Shown one piece after another: positions 50,826 through 60,136 of a DNA stretch of 64,000 nucleotides (within the stretch, counting starts at the first letter, position 1; each line of letters opens with the position of its first letter). The notes under the pieces are model-generated. The model had not been told where the DNA came from. It saw only the letters and a list, made by a program, of their open reading frames with translations, and did no database searches. The position numbers and the translations under genes were made by a program. Origin of the DNA: Pseudomonas sp. CC120222-01a (GTDB lineage: Bacteria > Pseudomonadota > Gammaproteobacteria > Pseudomonadales > Pseudomonadaceae); contig NZ_QEQQ01000026.1 in NCBI RefSeq assembly GCF_003097235.1, positions 16,191 through 80,190 on the forward strand. Reading direction: 5' to 3'.

Positions 50826-50865
50826 TTGAGCCATTGCGGTGGTGTACTGGGCGGCCTAGTGTGGT

Positions 50866-51032
50866 CCGGTCGTTGCCAAAGCAGCGACCGGGCCTGCAAG
50901 CCCGTCCAGAGCAAAAATGTCGATCACCGATAGCCAATGGCATGCCATTGCGCGCGCTTGATGGTGGCTGCGTACGGGAGGTTTTCGAACCTGCCGGATT
51001 TTTGCTCTCTGCCGGTCTTGCAGACCCGTACG
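50866..51032 (+). ncRNA. Structured leader or small RNA with nested and competing helices
   Basis: The 366-base gap 50733-51098 holds this dense set of complementary segments. (1) CCGGTCGTTGC/GCAGCGACCGG, an 11-pair hairpin with CAAA loop (50866-50891). (2) CTGCAAG 50894-50900 with CTTGCAG 51017-51023, and AGAGCAAAAAT 50908-50918 with ATTTTTGCTCT 50998-51008, stacking into one long helix. (3) Inside it, the palindrome CAATGGCATGCCATTG (50935-50950) and AGGTT-TTCG-AACCT (50979-50992), which would have a UUCG tetraloop as RNA. (4) CGTACGGG 50971-50978 with CCCGTACG 51025-51032, which crosses helix 2 and so forms a pseudoknot or an alternative state. It ends 66 bases before the DUF6124 start. 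No Rfam family is recognised. Confidence 0.6.
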
Positions 51033-51098
51033 TGGCTGCCACCCATCACACTGCAAGTCATGAGTGGCGGCTCTAGCCAATCCATAGAGAGTGCCACC

Positions 51099-51341
51099 AT
51101 GCTAAAGATTGTTCCCGATCCACCCCACGATATTCATTCCCTTGAAGACACCCTGATTCAGGCCACTGACTACGCGCTCTGCGCGACGACGGTGGTGCAT
51201 CAGGCGTTGCTGCTGCAGCCCAAGTCACCGGCGTCGATCCTGATGATGACCTCGATGCATGAGCTGGAGGCGCTGCGGGCTTTGCTCGAATCCGCGTTGA
51301 TCCAGGTGCAGATGCCTACTGGGCCTCGGACCTTGCACTGA
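51099..51341 (+). CDS. Small DUF6124-like protein
   Basis: 80 residues, MLKIVPDPPHDIHSLEDTLIQATDYALCATTVVHQALL..., helix-rich and without signal or membrane segment. This family is largely confined to Pseudomonas and often occurs as a pair with DUF3077 proteins, as here. The function is unknown. A weak AGAG site precedes the ATG. The frame stays open for 54 codons upstream through the structured leader, but that part shows no protein character. Confidence 0.75.
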   Translation: MLKIVPDPPHDIHSLEDTLIQATDYALCATTVVHQALLLQPKSPASILMMTSMHELEALRALLESALIQVQMPTGPRTLH

Positions 51342-51414
51342 GGCTCGGGTGATGCGTTGTCAGGCCCGCGAAGAGGCCAGACCAGGTAATAGAGATTTCA
51401 GGGAGATTTAAACA

Positions 51415-51678
51415 ATGACCACAGACAACACCCAATGCACCGTCGGCAAGACCACCTTCTTCCAAGGTGAAAACCAGACCCACCCACTTTTCCGCATCGA
51501 ACCCGGCATTCCTTGCCAGGATGCCCGTGAACAGGCCTCGGAACTCATGGGCTACGTGCGGGAACTGACCATCCTCGGTCTGATGGACGAGAAACCGATG
51601 ATGATCTGGGCCTCGCACTACCTGAGCGCGATGGCCAAGGCGCTGATGGATGATGCCGAGATGGGCATGAGGCATTGA
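51415..51678 (+). CDS. Small DUF3077-like protein
   Basis: 87 residues with a GGGAG Shine-Dalgarno. LFRIEPGIPCQDAREQASELMGYVRELTILG is typical of the Pseudomonas DUF3077 family; the C-terminus is a helix with WASHYLSAMAKALMDDAE. It and the preceding gene share helical patterns and probably interact or descend from a duplication. Function unknown. Confidence 0.78.
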   Translation: MTTDNTQCTVGKTTFFQGENQTHPLFRIEPGIPCQDAREQASELMGYVRELTILGLMDEKPMMIWASHYLSAMAKALMDDAEMGMRH

Positions 51679-51733
51679 TGGGCCGGGCCTGATAGCGCAT
51701 CACGGCCACCAGGTGTTCGCCGACAGATGTGCA

Positions 51734-51783
51734 GCGCCTATCAGATCGAGCGCCGCGCGGGCGGCGCTCGATCTGACAGGCGC
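51734..51783. repeat. Hairpin repeat, copy 2
   Basis: CAGATCGAGCGCCGC (51742-51756) pairs perfectly with 51761-51775 around GCGG; outer GCGCC/GGCGC at 51734-51738 and 51779-51783. Relative to copy 1 (10371-10420) two stem positions changed on both arms together, keeping pairing. Again it lies between convergent genes. Confidence 0.85.
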
Positions 51784-51874
51784 CAAAAAACTCAAGGCTG
51801 GCACCTGTAAGACCCACCACAACTCCTTGTCAAGGCAAGCCCGCTATCACAAACAGTGCGGTAGACCGGAGCTA

Positions 51875-52366
51875 TCAATAAGACGCCACCACGATCGACA
51901 CCCGGCGGTTCTCGGTCCGCCCGGCGCTGGTGCGGTTGTCCGCCACCGGCTGCGTGCTGCCCAACCCGCGGGTACGGATGTTCTGTGCCAGCATGCCAAC
52001 GTCGATCAACGCCTTGGCCACACTCTGCGCACGCCGCTCGGACAACTGCTGGTTGTACGCCGCCTTGCCCGAGGCATCGGCATGGCCATCGACCCGCACG
52101 CCCTGAATGCCCACACCCAGCAAGGCCTTGCCGATCCGCTCGACAATCGCCTGGCTCTCGCCGTTGAGGCTGTCCAGGTCGCTGCCGAACAGCACCTTGC
52201 CCGACAGGTCGAACGCCCAGCCCTCGTCGGTAGGGGCAAAACCTTCGCGCTTGAGCACGGCGATCTGCTCGGCAGTCAGCCCTTTGGGTGGCGTGCTCTG
52301 GCAACCTGCCAACGCCAGCAAGGCCAGCAACATCACGACGAAAGAAAAACGCAAACGCTGTATCAC
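51875..52366 (-). CDS. yfiB: OmpA-domain lipoprotein YfiB
   Basis: 163 residues. Lipobox LALAGC with Cys22 as the lipidated residue, then an OmpA-like peptidoglycan-binding domain (VRVDGHADASGKAAYNQQLSERRAQSVAKAL). In P. aeruginosa YfiB sits in the outer membrane and sequesters YfiR, which frees YfiN. It starts three bases after yfiN and ends the yfiRNB operon. Confidence 0.92.
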   Translation of the reverse strand: MIQRLRFSFVVMLLALLALAGCQSTPPKGLTAEQIAVLKREGFAPTDEGWAFDLSGKVLFGSDLDSLNGESQAIVERIGKALLGVGIQGVRVDGHADASGKAAYNQQLSERRAQSVAKALIDVGMLAQNIRTRGLGSTQPVADNRTSAGRTENRRVSIVVASY

Positions 52367-52369
52367 GGT

Positions 52370-53641
52370 TCAACTCCTGTTCCTGAAATCGACGGCGGAC
52401 CGTTCCGTCTGCGCCGCTTGCCACTGGCCACGGCGCTTGCGCTTGGCCTGGTACATCGCCGCATCCGCGGCATTGAGGAGGCTGGCAGGGTCACTGCCAT
52501 CATCCGGGTAGTAAGCGATGCCGACACTGAGCGACGTGGTGAGGCTTTCGCCGCCATCAAGCAGCATCGGCAGTTGCATGCTGGCGATGATCTTCTCGGC
52601 GATGCGCTCTGCATCCTCGCGTGAGTGCAGCGGGGTCAGCAGCACGGCAAACTCGTCACCACCCAGGCGGGCCACCAGGTCGTGCTCGCGCAGTTGCGCT
52701 CGCACGCGGTCAGCCACGTTGATCAGCACTTCGTCGCCCACGGCATGGCCGAGGCTGTCGTTGATCTGCTTGAAGTGGTCACTATCCAGGAACAGCAACG
52801 CCAAATGGTCCTGCTGCCGCGCGGCGTTGCGCAGGCTGCGGCTGAGGCGGCCCTCGAAGAACGCACGGTTGGGCAGGCCGGTGAGGCTGTCGTGGCTGGC
52901 CTGGTGGGCCAGGGTCGCGTTCTCGTTCTGCAGGTGGCCGTGCCAGACCTCCAGTTCATCGAGCAGGGCATTGAAGTCGTTGCCCAACTCGTTGAGCTCA
53001 GCAATGGGCGCTTCCGGCACACGGCGGTCGAAACTACGTTCGCGGCGTGCGGCGTGGGCGACGCTGGCCAGGGCGCGCAGGGGGCGGACGATGTCGCCGA
53101 GCATGCGCTGCGACAGGTACAAGGCAACAAAGGCACTGAGGACCGTACAGAACAGGATGCCGCCAAGGCCGCTGAGCAAGAACAGCAACAGGCTGCGGCC
53201 TTGCCCGATCAGTTCGATATGCCCGACCTTCTGCTGCTGGTGCATGATCGGCAGGTTGATCGGCTCATCCAGCAAAGCCGTCGCCACGCGCGACTCCAGG
53301 TGCCCGAGCACGCCCTCATCGCGGCGCTGCCAATGCGCCAGCTGCTCACCATCGTTATTGAATACCTTGGCGTCGGCCACTTCTTCGGTCTTGGCGATCA
53401 GTTCCAGCGCCTCATTGGCAGCAGCGCTATCGTCGAACACCACGGCGGCTTCGACGGTGTAGTTGATCGAGCGGGCAATCAGGTGGAGGTTGTGGTTGGC
53501 GTATACACGCAGGGCCAGCACGCCGAGCAAGGTCAGCGAAATACCGGCCAGGCCCACCGCCATCAGGGCCACGCTGAGGTGGCCACGGCCGAGTACCGAA
53601 CGCAACGTCGGACGCACGCCCTGCTTCTTGCCGACCTTCAT
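52370..53641 (-). CDS. yfiN: Diguanylate cyclase YfiN (TpbB)
   Basis: 423 residues. TM1 (about 26-48), a periplasmic PAS/CHASE-like domain, TM2 (about 156-180), HAMP (RPLRALASVAHAARRERSFDRRV), and GGDEF domain. The active site GGDEF (about residue 325) is intact, and an inhibitory RxxD lies five residues before it, so product feedback is expected. It makes c-di-GMP to promote attachment and small-colony growth and is held off by periplasmic YfiR. Overlaps yfiR by four bases. Confidence 0.92.
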   Translation of the reverse strand: MKVGKKQGVRPTLRSVLGRGHLSVALMAVGLAGISLTLLGVLALRVYANHNLHLIARSINYTVEAAVVFDDSAAANEALELIAKTEEVADAKVFNNDGEQLAHWQRRDEGVLGHLESRVATALLDEPINLPIMHQQQKVGHIELIGQGRSLLLFLLSGLGGILFCTVLSAFVALYLSQRMLGDIVRPLRALASVAHAARRERSFDRRVPEAPIAELNELGNDFNALLDELEVWHGHLQNENATLAHQASHDSLTGLPNRAFFEGRLSRSLRNAARQQDHLALLFLDSDHFKQINDSLGHAVGDEVLINVADRVRAQLREHDLVARLGGDEFAVLLTPLHSREDAERIAEKIIASMQLPMLLDGGESLTTSLSVGIAYYPDDGSDPASLLNAADAAMYQAKRKRRGQWQAAQTERSAVDFRNRS

Positions 53642-54204
53642 GGCAGCGCTCCGCGACGCCGTGAAAGCTGCAACACACTGGGGTGGATACGCACGCCGGA
53701 ACGCGCCACGGAGTCGAGGTTGACCTCGAAAGCGACCTGCTGATCGCCGACGCGCAGGCAGAACAAGCTGCCCACCGTGCACGGGTCGTCGGCTTCGCTG
53801 ATGCTCAGTACCGGATGGCCACTGACAGCCTGGAACAGACGGTCACGCTGGGCATCGTCGAGCTTGCCGATGTATACGGCGTCACAGGCCTGGGCGACCT
53901 GCCGGTCGTCGGCCAGCAGGCGCCTTACCTGCAAGGGTTGGCCAGAGTTCTGCACGTTACCTTTGATCAGGTCGTCGGCATATTCGGTGGGGCCGACCAG
54001 GCACAAGCGCAAGGGTACTGGCTCGTTAGGCCAGCGCGCATAGCTGAGGATACCCAGGACCACCTGGGTGACCGCCTTGGCACGCTGCTGGGCCTGTGCG
54101 GAAGTGGCCGAACCGTCCGCCTGGACGGGGCCGGCCAATAGCGACAGGGCAACTAGCAGCAGTGAAAGCGCACAGCCTGTCAACCGCTCCCTGGCGCCTG
54201 TCAT
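53638..54204 (-). CDS. yfiR: Periplasmic repressor YfiR
   Basis: 188 residues with a signal peptide (MTGARERLTGCALSLLLVALSLLAGPVQA). The mature part has the YfiR fold pattern (VVLGILSYARWPNEPVPLRLCLVGPTEYADDL, CDAVYIGKL, FCLRVGDQQVAFEVNLDSVARSGVRIHPSVLQL) and the family Cys pairs that sense redox state. First gene of yfiRNB. Confidence 0.92.
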   Translation of the reverse strand: MTGARERLTGCALSLLLVALSLLAGPVQADGSATSAQAQQRAKAVTQVVLGILSYARWPNEPVPLRLCLVGPTEYADDLIKGNVQNSGQPLQVRRLLADDRQVAQACDAVYIGKLDDAQRDRLFQAVSGHPVLSISEADDPCTVGSLFCLRVGDQQVAFEVNLDSVARSGVRIHPSVLQLSRRRGALP

Positions 54205-54266
54205 GTGAGAATTCTCTCAAAAATCCTGTCTGAAGTCGGCGCAACGATAGCACAACGCTGGCTATC

Positions 54267-54383
54267 TGTAGGAGCGGCCTTGCGTCGCGAAAGGGCTGCG
54301 AAGCGGCCCCAGGGTTTCAGCTTCGCGGCAAAAATTGCCGGGGCCGCGTTGCGGCCCTTTCGCGACGCAAGGCCGCTCCTACA
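54267..54383. repeat. REP pair, AAGGCCGCTCCTACAG family
   Basis: Units 54267-54296 and 54354-54383 are a perfect 30-base inverted repeat; the 57-base centre holds further G/C-rich complementary stretches. It lies between recD's end and yfiR's promoter. Confidence 0.9.
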
Positions 54384-54392
54384 AAAACCACG

Positions 54393-56468
54393 TCAGACCT
54401 GTTCGAGCATCAGGCCAGAAATACGCCGCACCTTGCGCAGCACCGCTTCTTCGAAAATGCCCTGGCGCGGCTCGATCAGGCTGAAGCAATGCTTGGCCCG
54501 GGTGATGCCGGTATACACCAGTTCCTTGGTCAGCACCGGGTTGAGTGCATCCGGCAGCACCAGCGCGGTGTGGCTGAACTCGGAGCCCTGGGACTTGTGC
54601 ACGGTCATGGCGTAAACGGTTTCCACCTCGTTGAGGCGGCTGGGCAGGACGAAACGCACCCCACCACTGCCGTCGTTGCGCGGGAAGGCCACGCGCAGCA
54701 GCGCTTCACCGTGCTCGTCCGGCAGACGCAGGGCAATGCCGATGTCACCGTTCATCAGGCCCAAGCCATAGTCGTTGCGCGTCACCAGCACCGGGCGGCC
54801 TTCATACCAAGGCTGCTGGCTGTCGATCAGCCCGGCATTGTGCAACACCCGCGCCACTCGTTCGTTGAGGCCCTCGACACCCCAAGCGCCCTTGCGCACG
54901 GCGCACAGCAGCTGGAAGTCTTCGAAACTGTGCAGCACCCTGGCAGCCCACTGCTCCCAGCGCGGGTCGTCGAATGCAGTACCCGGAGCCGGGCGATAAC
55001 GGCCAATGGCACGCAGGTAACTGCGATAGCCCTGAGGCCCTTCATTACCGCGATTGAGGCCATCGAGAATCAGGCGATCGAAGGCCCGATCCTGCTCGCC
55101 GCGCAGCGCCAGGCCGAATACGTCCGCTGGCGGCAGGCTCAGCAGGTCGCGCGCCGCCTGTGCCTCCTGGCGATTGACCAGGCGCGCCAGCTGGCCGATG
55201 CCACTGCCTTCACCAAAGCGCCGCGAGAAACGCAGCATCACCACCTGCTGGGCCAACGGATTGCGTTGCGCATCGCCGGCTTTCAGGCCACTGGCGGCCA
55301 GCGATTGGCCACCGATCTGTTCCAGCCAGGCCTGGGTCGCGGGCGAATAGCAGCCCTCTTCGGCATCCCTGCACAGGTCACCGAGCACAGCGCCCGCCTC
55401 GACCGAGGCCAGCTGGTCCTTGTCCCCCAGCAGAATCAGCCGCGCCTTGGGCGGCATAGCCTGCAGCAGGTTGGCCATCATCTCCAGGTCGATCATCGAC
55501 GCTTCGTCGACCACCAGCACATCCAGCGGCAGCGGGTTGCCGGCGTGGTGACGGAAGTGCCGCGAGCCTGGGCGACTGCCGAGCAGGCGGTGCACGGTGC
55601 TGACGTCGGTGGGGATCTGCCCGCGCACATCGACACTCACCTGCAACCGTTCAACCTGCTGGCCGATGGATTCGGTCAGGCGTGCGGCAGCCTTGCCGGT
55701 CGGCGCGGCCAGGCGAATGCGCAGCGGCCTGCCATGCTCCACCGCAGGCGCCTGCAGCAGCGCCAGCAAGCGCACCACCGTGGTGGTCTTGCCGGTGCCG
55801 GGGCCGCCCGTGATGATGCTGAAGCCTGCGCGGGTGGCCAGGGCGCAGGCGAGTTTCTGCCAGTCCACCTGGCCAGCCAGGGCGCCTTCGTCGAACAGCT
55901 GCGCCAGACGCGCAGGCAGGTCGGCCGGGGCAGCTTCATCCTGGCTCAGGCGTTGGCGCAAGGTCTGGTCGATCTGCCGCTCGTAGCTCCAGTAACGGCG
56001 CAAGTACAAGCGCTGGCCGCTGAGCACCAGTGGGCGCGCGTGCTGACCCGGCGTATTGCCGGCAGCCACCAGCGGGCTTGCGGCAATGCGCTGCAGCCAG
56101 GTGGGCAGGCCAAGGTTGGCCAGCAGTTGCGAGGGCAACAGCAACGGACCGGTCAGGGCATCGCCTTCTGGTGGCAGCGACAGGGCGAAGTCCGGCTCGG
56201 CGAGGGTCTGTTGCAGGTCGAGGCAGACATGCCCGTGGCCCAGCTGATGGCTGGCCAGTGCTGCCGCCAGCAAGAGCAACGGGTCACTGCCAGGGGCACG
56301 TTCTTCAAGAAAGCTGACGAACGCCCGGTCGAGCGCACGCAACCAGCCCCGCTCTACCCAGCGATCGAGCAACTGCAGCAGGTCCGCACTGTTGTGCTGG
56401 GGGGCCAGGGCCAGCAGATGCTCAGCGTGCAGCGGCGTTGGCAAGAGATCGTCGAGGGTTCGGCTCAT
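54393..56468 (-). CDS. recD: Exodeoxyribonuclease V alpha subunit RecD
   Basis: 691 residues, SF1B 5'-3' helicase. Walker A GGPGTGKTTTV (about residue 220), DEASMIDLEMM, GDKDQLASVEAG, and late helicase motifs with TVHKSQGSEF. It is the fast helicase of RecBCD. Start overlaps recB end by four bases. Last gene of the operon. Confidence 0.96.
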   Translation of the reverse strand: MSRTLDDLLPTPLHAEHLLALAPQHNSADLLQLLDRWVERGWLRALDRAFVSFLEERAPGSDPLLLLAAALASHQLGHGHVCLDLQQTLAEPDFALSLPPEGDALTGPLLLPSQLLANLGLPTWLQRIAASPLVAAGNTPGQHARPLVLSGQRLYLRRYWSYERQIDQTLRQRLSQDEAAPADLPARLAQLFDEGALAGQVDWQKLACALATRAGFSIITGGPGTGKTTTVVRLLALLQAPAVEHGRPLRIRLAAPTGKAAARLTESIGQQVERLQVSVDVRGQIPTDVSTVHRLLGSRPGSRHFRHHAGNPLPLDVLVVDEASMIDLEMMANLLQAMPPKARLILLGDKDQLASVEAGAVLGDLCRDAEEGCYSPATQAWLEQIGGQSLAASGLKAGDAQRNPLAQQVVMLRFSRRFGEGSGIGQLARLVNRQEAQAARDLLSLPPADVFGLALRGEQDRAFDRLILDGLNRGNEGPQGYRSYLRAIGRYRPAPGTAFDDPRWEQWAARVLHSFEDFQLLCAVRKGAWGVEGLNERVARVLHNAGLIDSQQPWYEGRPVLVTRNDYGLGLMNGDIGIALRLPDEHGEALLRVAFPRNDGSGGVRFVLPSRLNEVETVYAMTVHKSQGSEFSHTALVLPDALNPVLTKELVYTGITRAKHCFSLIEPRQGIFEEAVLRKVRRISGLMLEQV

Positions 56469-59400
56469 GGCGCGGCTCCGGCAAACAGGTCCTGCTGCTC
56501 GGGCTGGTGCGCGCCACGGAACAGCGCGTCAAGGGCCTCGATCAGCTCGCGTGGCGGCTTGGCGAAGTACACACCGTGGCCACTGCTGCTGGCGCCACGC
56601 AGGAAGATGAACAGGGCACCGCCGACATGGCGGTCATAATCGTAATCCGGCAGCCGTGCCCGCAGTTGGCGATGCAGGGCCAGCAGGTAGAGCACGTACT
56701 GCAGGTCGTAGCGGTGTTCGAGGATGGCTTTTTCCATGGCCTGGGTGTCGTAGGCCTGGATATCCGGGCCGAGCCAGTTGGACTTGTAGTCCGCCACGTA
56801 ATAGCGCCCGTCGAGCTCGTAGGCCAGGTCGATGAAACCTTTGAACATGCCATTGAGCAAGGTCGGCTGCGCAGCCGGGCGAGCTGTGCCGGGGTGGGTA
56901 TGCCGGGCCACCAGGCGGTCGAGCTGCTCGGCGTCGACGTTGTGGCTGGCGAACCAGAACTCCATCTCGATCTGGTATTGCTGCAATTGCGCGAGCGTCA
57001 GCTGCGAAGCGCCGGCCGGCATGGGCTCATTGAGCAGGCGCTGCAGCCATTGGCTGAGTGTCGGGATCCAGCCGGCCCAGTCGCGACGGTTGCAACGCTG
57101 GCCAACGGTACGCTCGATGAGCTTGGGGTTGCTGGCGACTTCGCCAAAACCTTCACGGCCGGCCCACTCCAGCAGCCCATGGAGGAAGGTGCCCGGGTTG
57201 GGGCCGCGTGGGAAGCGATGGATGTCGCCGCCGTCAGCGGGTACTTCACGGATCAGTTGGGTATCGGCCACTTCGTCATCGAGCAGTTGCTGGGCCTGAG
57301 AGCTGTCGGCGCCGAGGGTCTGTTCGCCAACGCGCAAAGCACTGTAGGACGCAATCCACCAATGTTCAGCGGCAGCCCGGCGTGGCTTGCGTGCAGGTAA
57401 CAGCTCGTGCTCGGCCTGGGATGTACGGTAGCGCTCATCACCGGCCTCTGGCAGTGCCGGGCAGGCAATAGGCTCGCAGCCTGCCTGCAAGCTCTGCAAC
57501 CACACCTTGAGGTGCTCCGAGCCAGGCAGGGCCAGGCCGCCACCGAGCAGGTAGCCAAGCGCCGAGCGGTGCAGCTGCGAGCTCTTCTGGTTGCCGCGCT
57601 TGAGGTCAGCGACACCCAGCCAGCAGGCGTGCTGGGCACGGGTCAGGGCCACATAGAGCAGGCGCAGGTCTTCGGCCAGACGCTCTTCGTCGGCCAGTGC
57701 GATCTGCGCTGCATCAGGCGTCAGCGTCAGCTGTGCGTTACCCAGGCTGTCGTGCCAGGACAGTGGCAGGCGGCTACCGTCCACCGGCTTGCTGGTACAG
57801 ATGAACGGCAGGTAGACCAGCGGGTATTCCAGGCCCTTGGACTTGTGGATAGTCACCACCTTGACCAGTTGCTCGTCGCTTTCCAGGCGCAGGATCTGCT
57901 CTTCGCCCGCTTGGCCGGAGTTGGCCAGGTGCTCGGCCAGGTGACGGATCAGCGCTTGCTCGCCGTCGAGCTCGCCGGCCGCCTGCTGCAGCAATTCGGC
58001 CAGGTGCAGCAGGTTGGTCAGCACCCGCTCGCCATCCGTGCGGCCAATCAACATGCGCGGTAGTTCGAAGTCGTGCAGCAGGTGCCGCAGCATCGGCAGC
58101 ACACCCTGGCGCTGCCAGATGTCACGGTAGCGGCGGAAGCGCATGACCCAGCCTTCCCATACCCGCTCGTCCTGGTTCAACTGATCAAGTTCAGCCAGCG
58201 ACAGCTCCAAGGTCAGGCTGGCCAGTGCGGCCTTGAGCAGGCGCTCGGAATCCGGCTCGGCGCAGGCCTTGAGCCACGCCAGCAAGTCATGGGCTTCCTG
58301 GGCGGCAAAAACCGAATCCTTGTCGGAAAGGTACACGCTGCGCACATCGCGGGCGGCAAGCTCGCTGCGCACCAGCTGTGCTTCATGGCCATCACGCACC
58401 AGGATGGCGATGTCCGAAGGCTGGCATGGGCGCAGCTCGCCCTGCTCATCGCTAAAGCCGGTCACCCCGCGCTGGCCACCATTCAATACAGCGACGATAT
58501 GGCTCGCGCAGCTGGCGGCCAGCTGCTGCCGGTAGAGTGTGCTGGATACCGGTTCTTCGCTTTCAAGCTGCCAACATTGCAGCGCCGCACACGCCTCACC
58601 GTCGATCAGCAGCCGTTCGCTGCGGCCCTTGGCGCGGACCTCGATGAACGGCAGAGGGTTGTCGTCGGCTTCGCGGAACAGGAAGGCGCCCTTGCCCTGC
58701 TCACGGGCTTCGGCCTGCAGGAACACCCGGTTGACCGCCGCGACCATCGCCTGGCTGGAGCGGAAGTTGGTGTCCAGGCTGTGCAGGCGGCCGGCGGTAG
58801 CGCGCCGGGCCGACAGGTAGGTGTAGATATCGGCACCTCGGAAGGCGTAGATCGCCTGCTTGGGGTCGCCGATCATGAACAGGCCGGTTTCCGGGTGGTT
58901 CTCGCTGATGCGGTAGATGCTTTCGAAGATGCCGTACTGGACCGGGTCGGTGTCCTGGAACTCATCGATCAAAGCCACTGGGAATTGCTCACGGATCAGC
59001 GCCGCCAGGCGCTCACCCGATTCCGTACCCAGCGCATGTTGCAGACGCAGCAGCATATCGTCGAAGCCCATTTCGGCACGCCGGCGCTTTTCCACCTCGA
59101 AGCGTGCCGCAACCCAGGCCGCTGCGTGTTCGAGCAAACGCGCTTCCGGGCTGACCAGGGCCTGCAGCTGTTGCTGCAGGTTCTGCATGGCATGAAAGGC
59201 CGGATGGTCGGGCGGATCACCGGCTTTCCAGGCTTCGGCCATCCCGGCTGGGGACAGCCGGGTAAAACCGGTGCCCAGGTCGAGTTCCACCTCTTGTTCA
59301 TCACTGGCCCAGGTACGCAGTTTCTCGAACCAGGGCTCGAAGTAGCGCGCCTGTAGTTTGCGGCCATCGGCCTGCTTCGCGGCTACGGCGTCGCGGCAGA

Positions 59401-60136
59401 TCTGCTGCAGCTCGTCCGCCCATTGCGCCCAAGGCGCTTTGAGTTGACGCAACTGCTCGACCCGCTGTTGCAGCGCGGTATCGATCAGCGCTTGCGGTTC
59501 CGCTTCGTCCTGCTGTGCACGCACGCGGCCGAACAGCGGGCGGATGCGCGGCAGCAGGGCATCGGGGCTGACCCAATGGCTGCGCACCCAGTTCAGCGCT
59601 TCGCCATGCATGCCATAGCAGAAGCGCCGCCAGTAATCGCGCATGACCTGGCCGAGCAGGTCGCTGTGGTCGGTTTCCAGGCTCTGGGTAAACAGGCTGC
59701 CGCTGTCGAAAGCGTGCTCACGGAGCATGCGCTGGCACCAGCCATGGATGGTCGACACCGCCGCTTCATCCATCCACTGCACAGCGACTTCCAGGCGATT
59801 GGCGCAACGTGGCCAGTGTTCTTCGGCATAGTCGTCACGTAGTTGGTGCAGCAGCGGGTCGCCACCTGACAACTCACCGCGGAAGAAGCGCGCAGCCTCA
59901 GCCAGGCGGGCGCGGATACGCTCGCGCAGCTCCTTGGTGGCGGCATCGGTGAAGGTCACCACCAGAATCTGCGGCGGCAGCAGTTCGCGGCCAAAGCCTT
60001 GCTCACCGCCGTGGCCGAGGATCAGGCGCAGGTACAGCGCGGAAATGGTGAACGTCTTGCCCGTGCCGGCACTGGCTTCGATCAGCTGGCTGCCATGCAG
60101 GGGAAAACTCAGTGCCAGGGGGCGGGCCTGGGTCAT
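56465..60136 (-). CDS. recB: Exodeoxyribonuclease V beta subunit RecB
   Basis: 1223 residues. UvrD-type 3'-5' helicase: Walker A EASAGTGKTFTISAL (20-34), DEFQDTDPVQY, GDPKQAIYAFRGADI. The C-terminal nuclease domain carries DYKSNWLG (about residue 1115), with Asp and Lys of the catalytic site. It is the helicase-nuclease of RecBCD for double-strand-break repair and degradation of foreign linear DNA. Coupled by four-base overlaps to recC and recD. Confidence 0.97.
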   Translation of the reverse strand: MTQARPLALSFPLHGSQLIEASAGTGKTFTISALYLRLILGHGGEQGFGRELLPPQILVVTFTDAATKELRERIRARLAEAARFFRGELSGGDPLLHQLRDDYAEEHWPRCANRLEVAVQWMDEAAVSTIHGWCQRMLREHAFDSGSLFTQSLETDHSDLLGQVMRDYWRRFCYGMHGEALNWVRSHWVSPDALLPRIRPLFGRVRAQQDEAEPQALIDTALQQRVEQLRQLKAPWAQWADELQQICRDAVAAKQADGRKLQARYFEPWFEKLRTWASDEQEVELDLGTGFTRLSPAGMAEAWKAGDPPDHPAFHAMQNLQQQLQALVSPEARLLEHAAAWVAARFEVEKRRRAEMGFDDMLLRLQHALGTESGERLAALIREQFPVALIDEFQDTDPVQYGIFESIYRISENHPETGLFMIGDPKQAIYAFRGADIYTYLSARRATAGRLHSLDTNFRSSQAMVAAVNRVFLQAEAREQGKGAFLFREADDNPLPFIEVRAKGRSERLLIDGEACAALQCWQLESEEPVSSTLYRQQLAASCASHIVAVLNGGQRGVTGFSDEQGELRPCQPSDIAILVRDGHEAQLVRSELAARDVRSVYLSDKDSVFAAQEAHDLLAWLKACAEPDSERLLKAALASLTLELSLAELDQLNQDERVWEGWVMRFRRYRDIWQRQGVLPMLRHLLHDFELPRMLIGRTDGERVLTNLLHLAELLQQAAGELDGEQALIRHLAEHLANSGQAGEEQILRLESDEQLVKVVTIHKSKGLEYPLVYLPFICTSKPVDGSRLPLSWHDSLGNAQLTLTPDAAQIALADEERLAEDLRLLYVALTRAQHACWLGVADLKRGNQKSSQLHRSALGYLLGGGLALPGSEHLKVWLQSLQAGCEPIACPALPEAGDERYRTSQAEHELLPARKPRRAAAEHWWIASYSALRVGEQTLGADSSQAQQLLDDEVADTQLIREVPADGGDIHRFPRGPNPGTFLHGLLEWAGREGFGEVASNPKLIERTVGQRCNRRDWAGWIPTLSQWLQRLLNEPMPAGASQLTLAQLQQYQIEMEFWFASHNVDAEQLDRLVARHTHPGTARPAAQPTLLNGMFKGFIDLAYELDGRYYVADYKSNWLGPDIQAYDTQAMEKAILEHRYDLQYVLYLLALHRQLRARLPDYDYDRHVGGALFIFLRGASSSGHGVYFAKPPRELIEALDALFRGAHQPEQQDLFAGAAP

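Noticed and set aside
50937..51098. In-frame 54-codon N-terminal extension of the DUF6124 gene
   Set aside because: The bases are explained by nested inverted repeats, and the family starts at MLKIVP; a leader peptide cannot be fully excluded.
54489..56639. 716-codon open frame antisense to recD
   Set aside because: Shadow of recD in a high-GC genome; no domain pattern, while recD has full helicase motifs.
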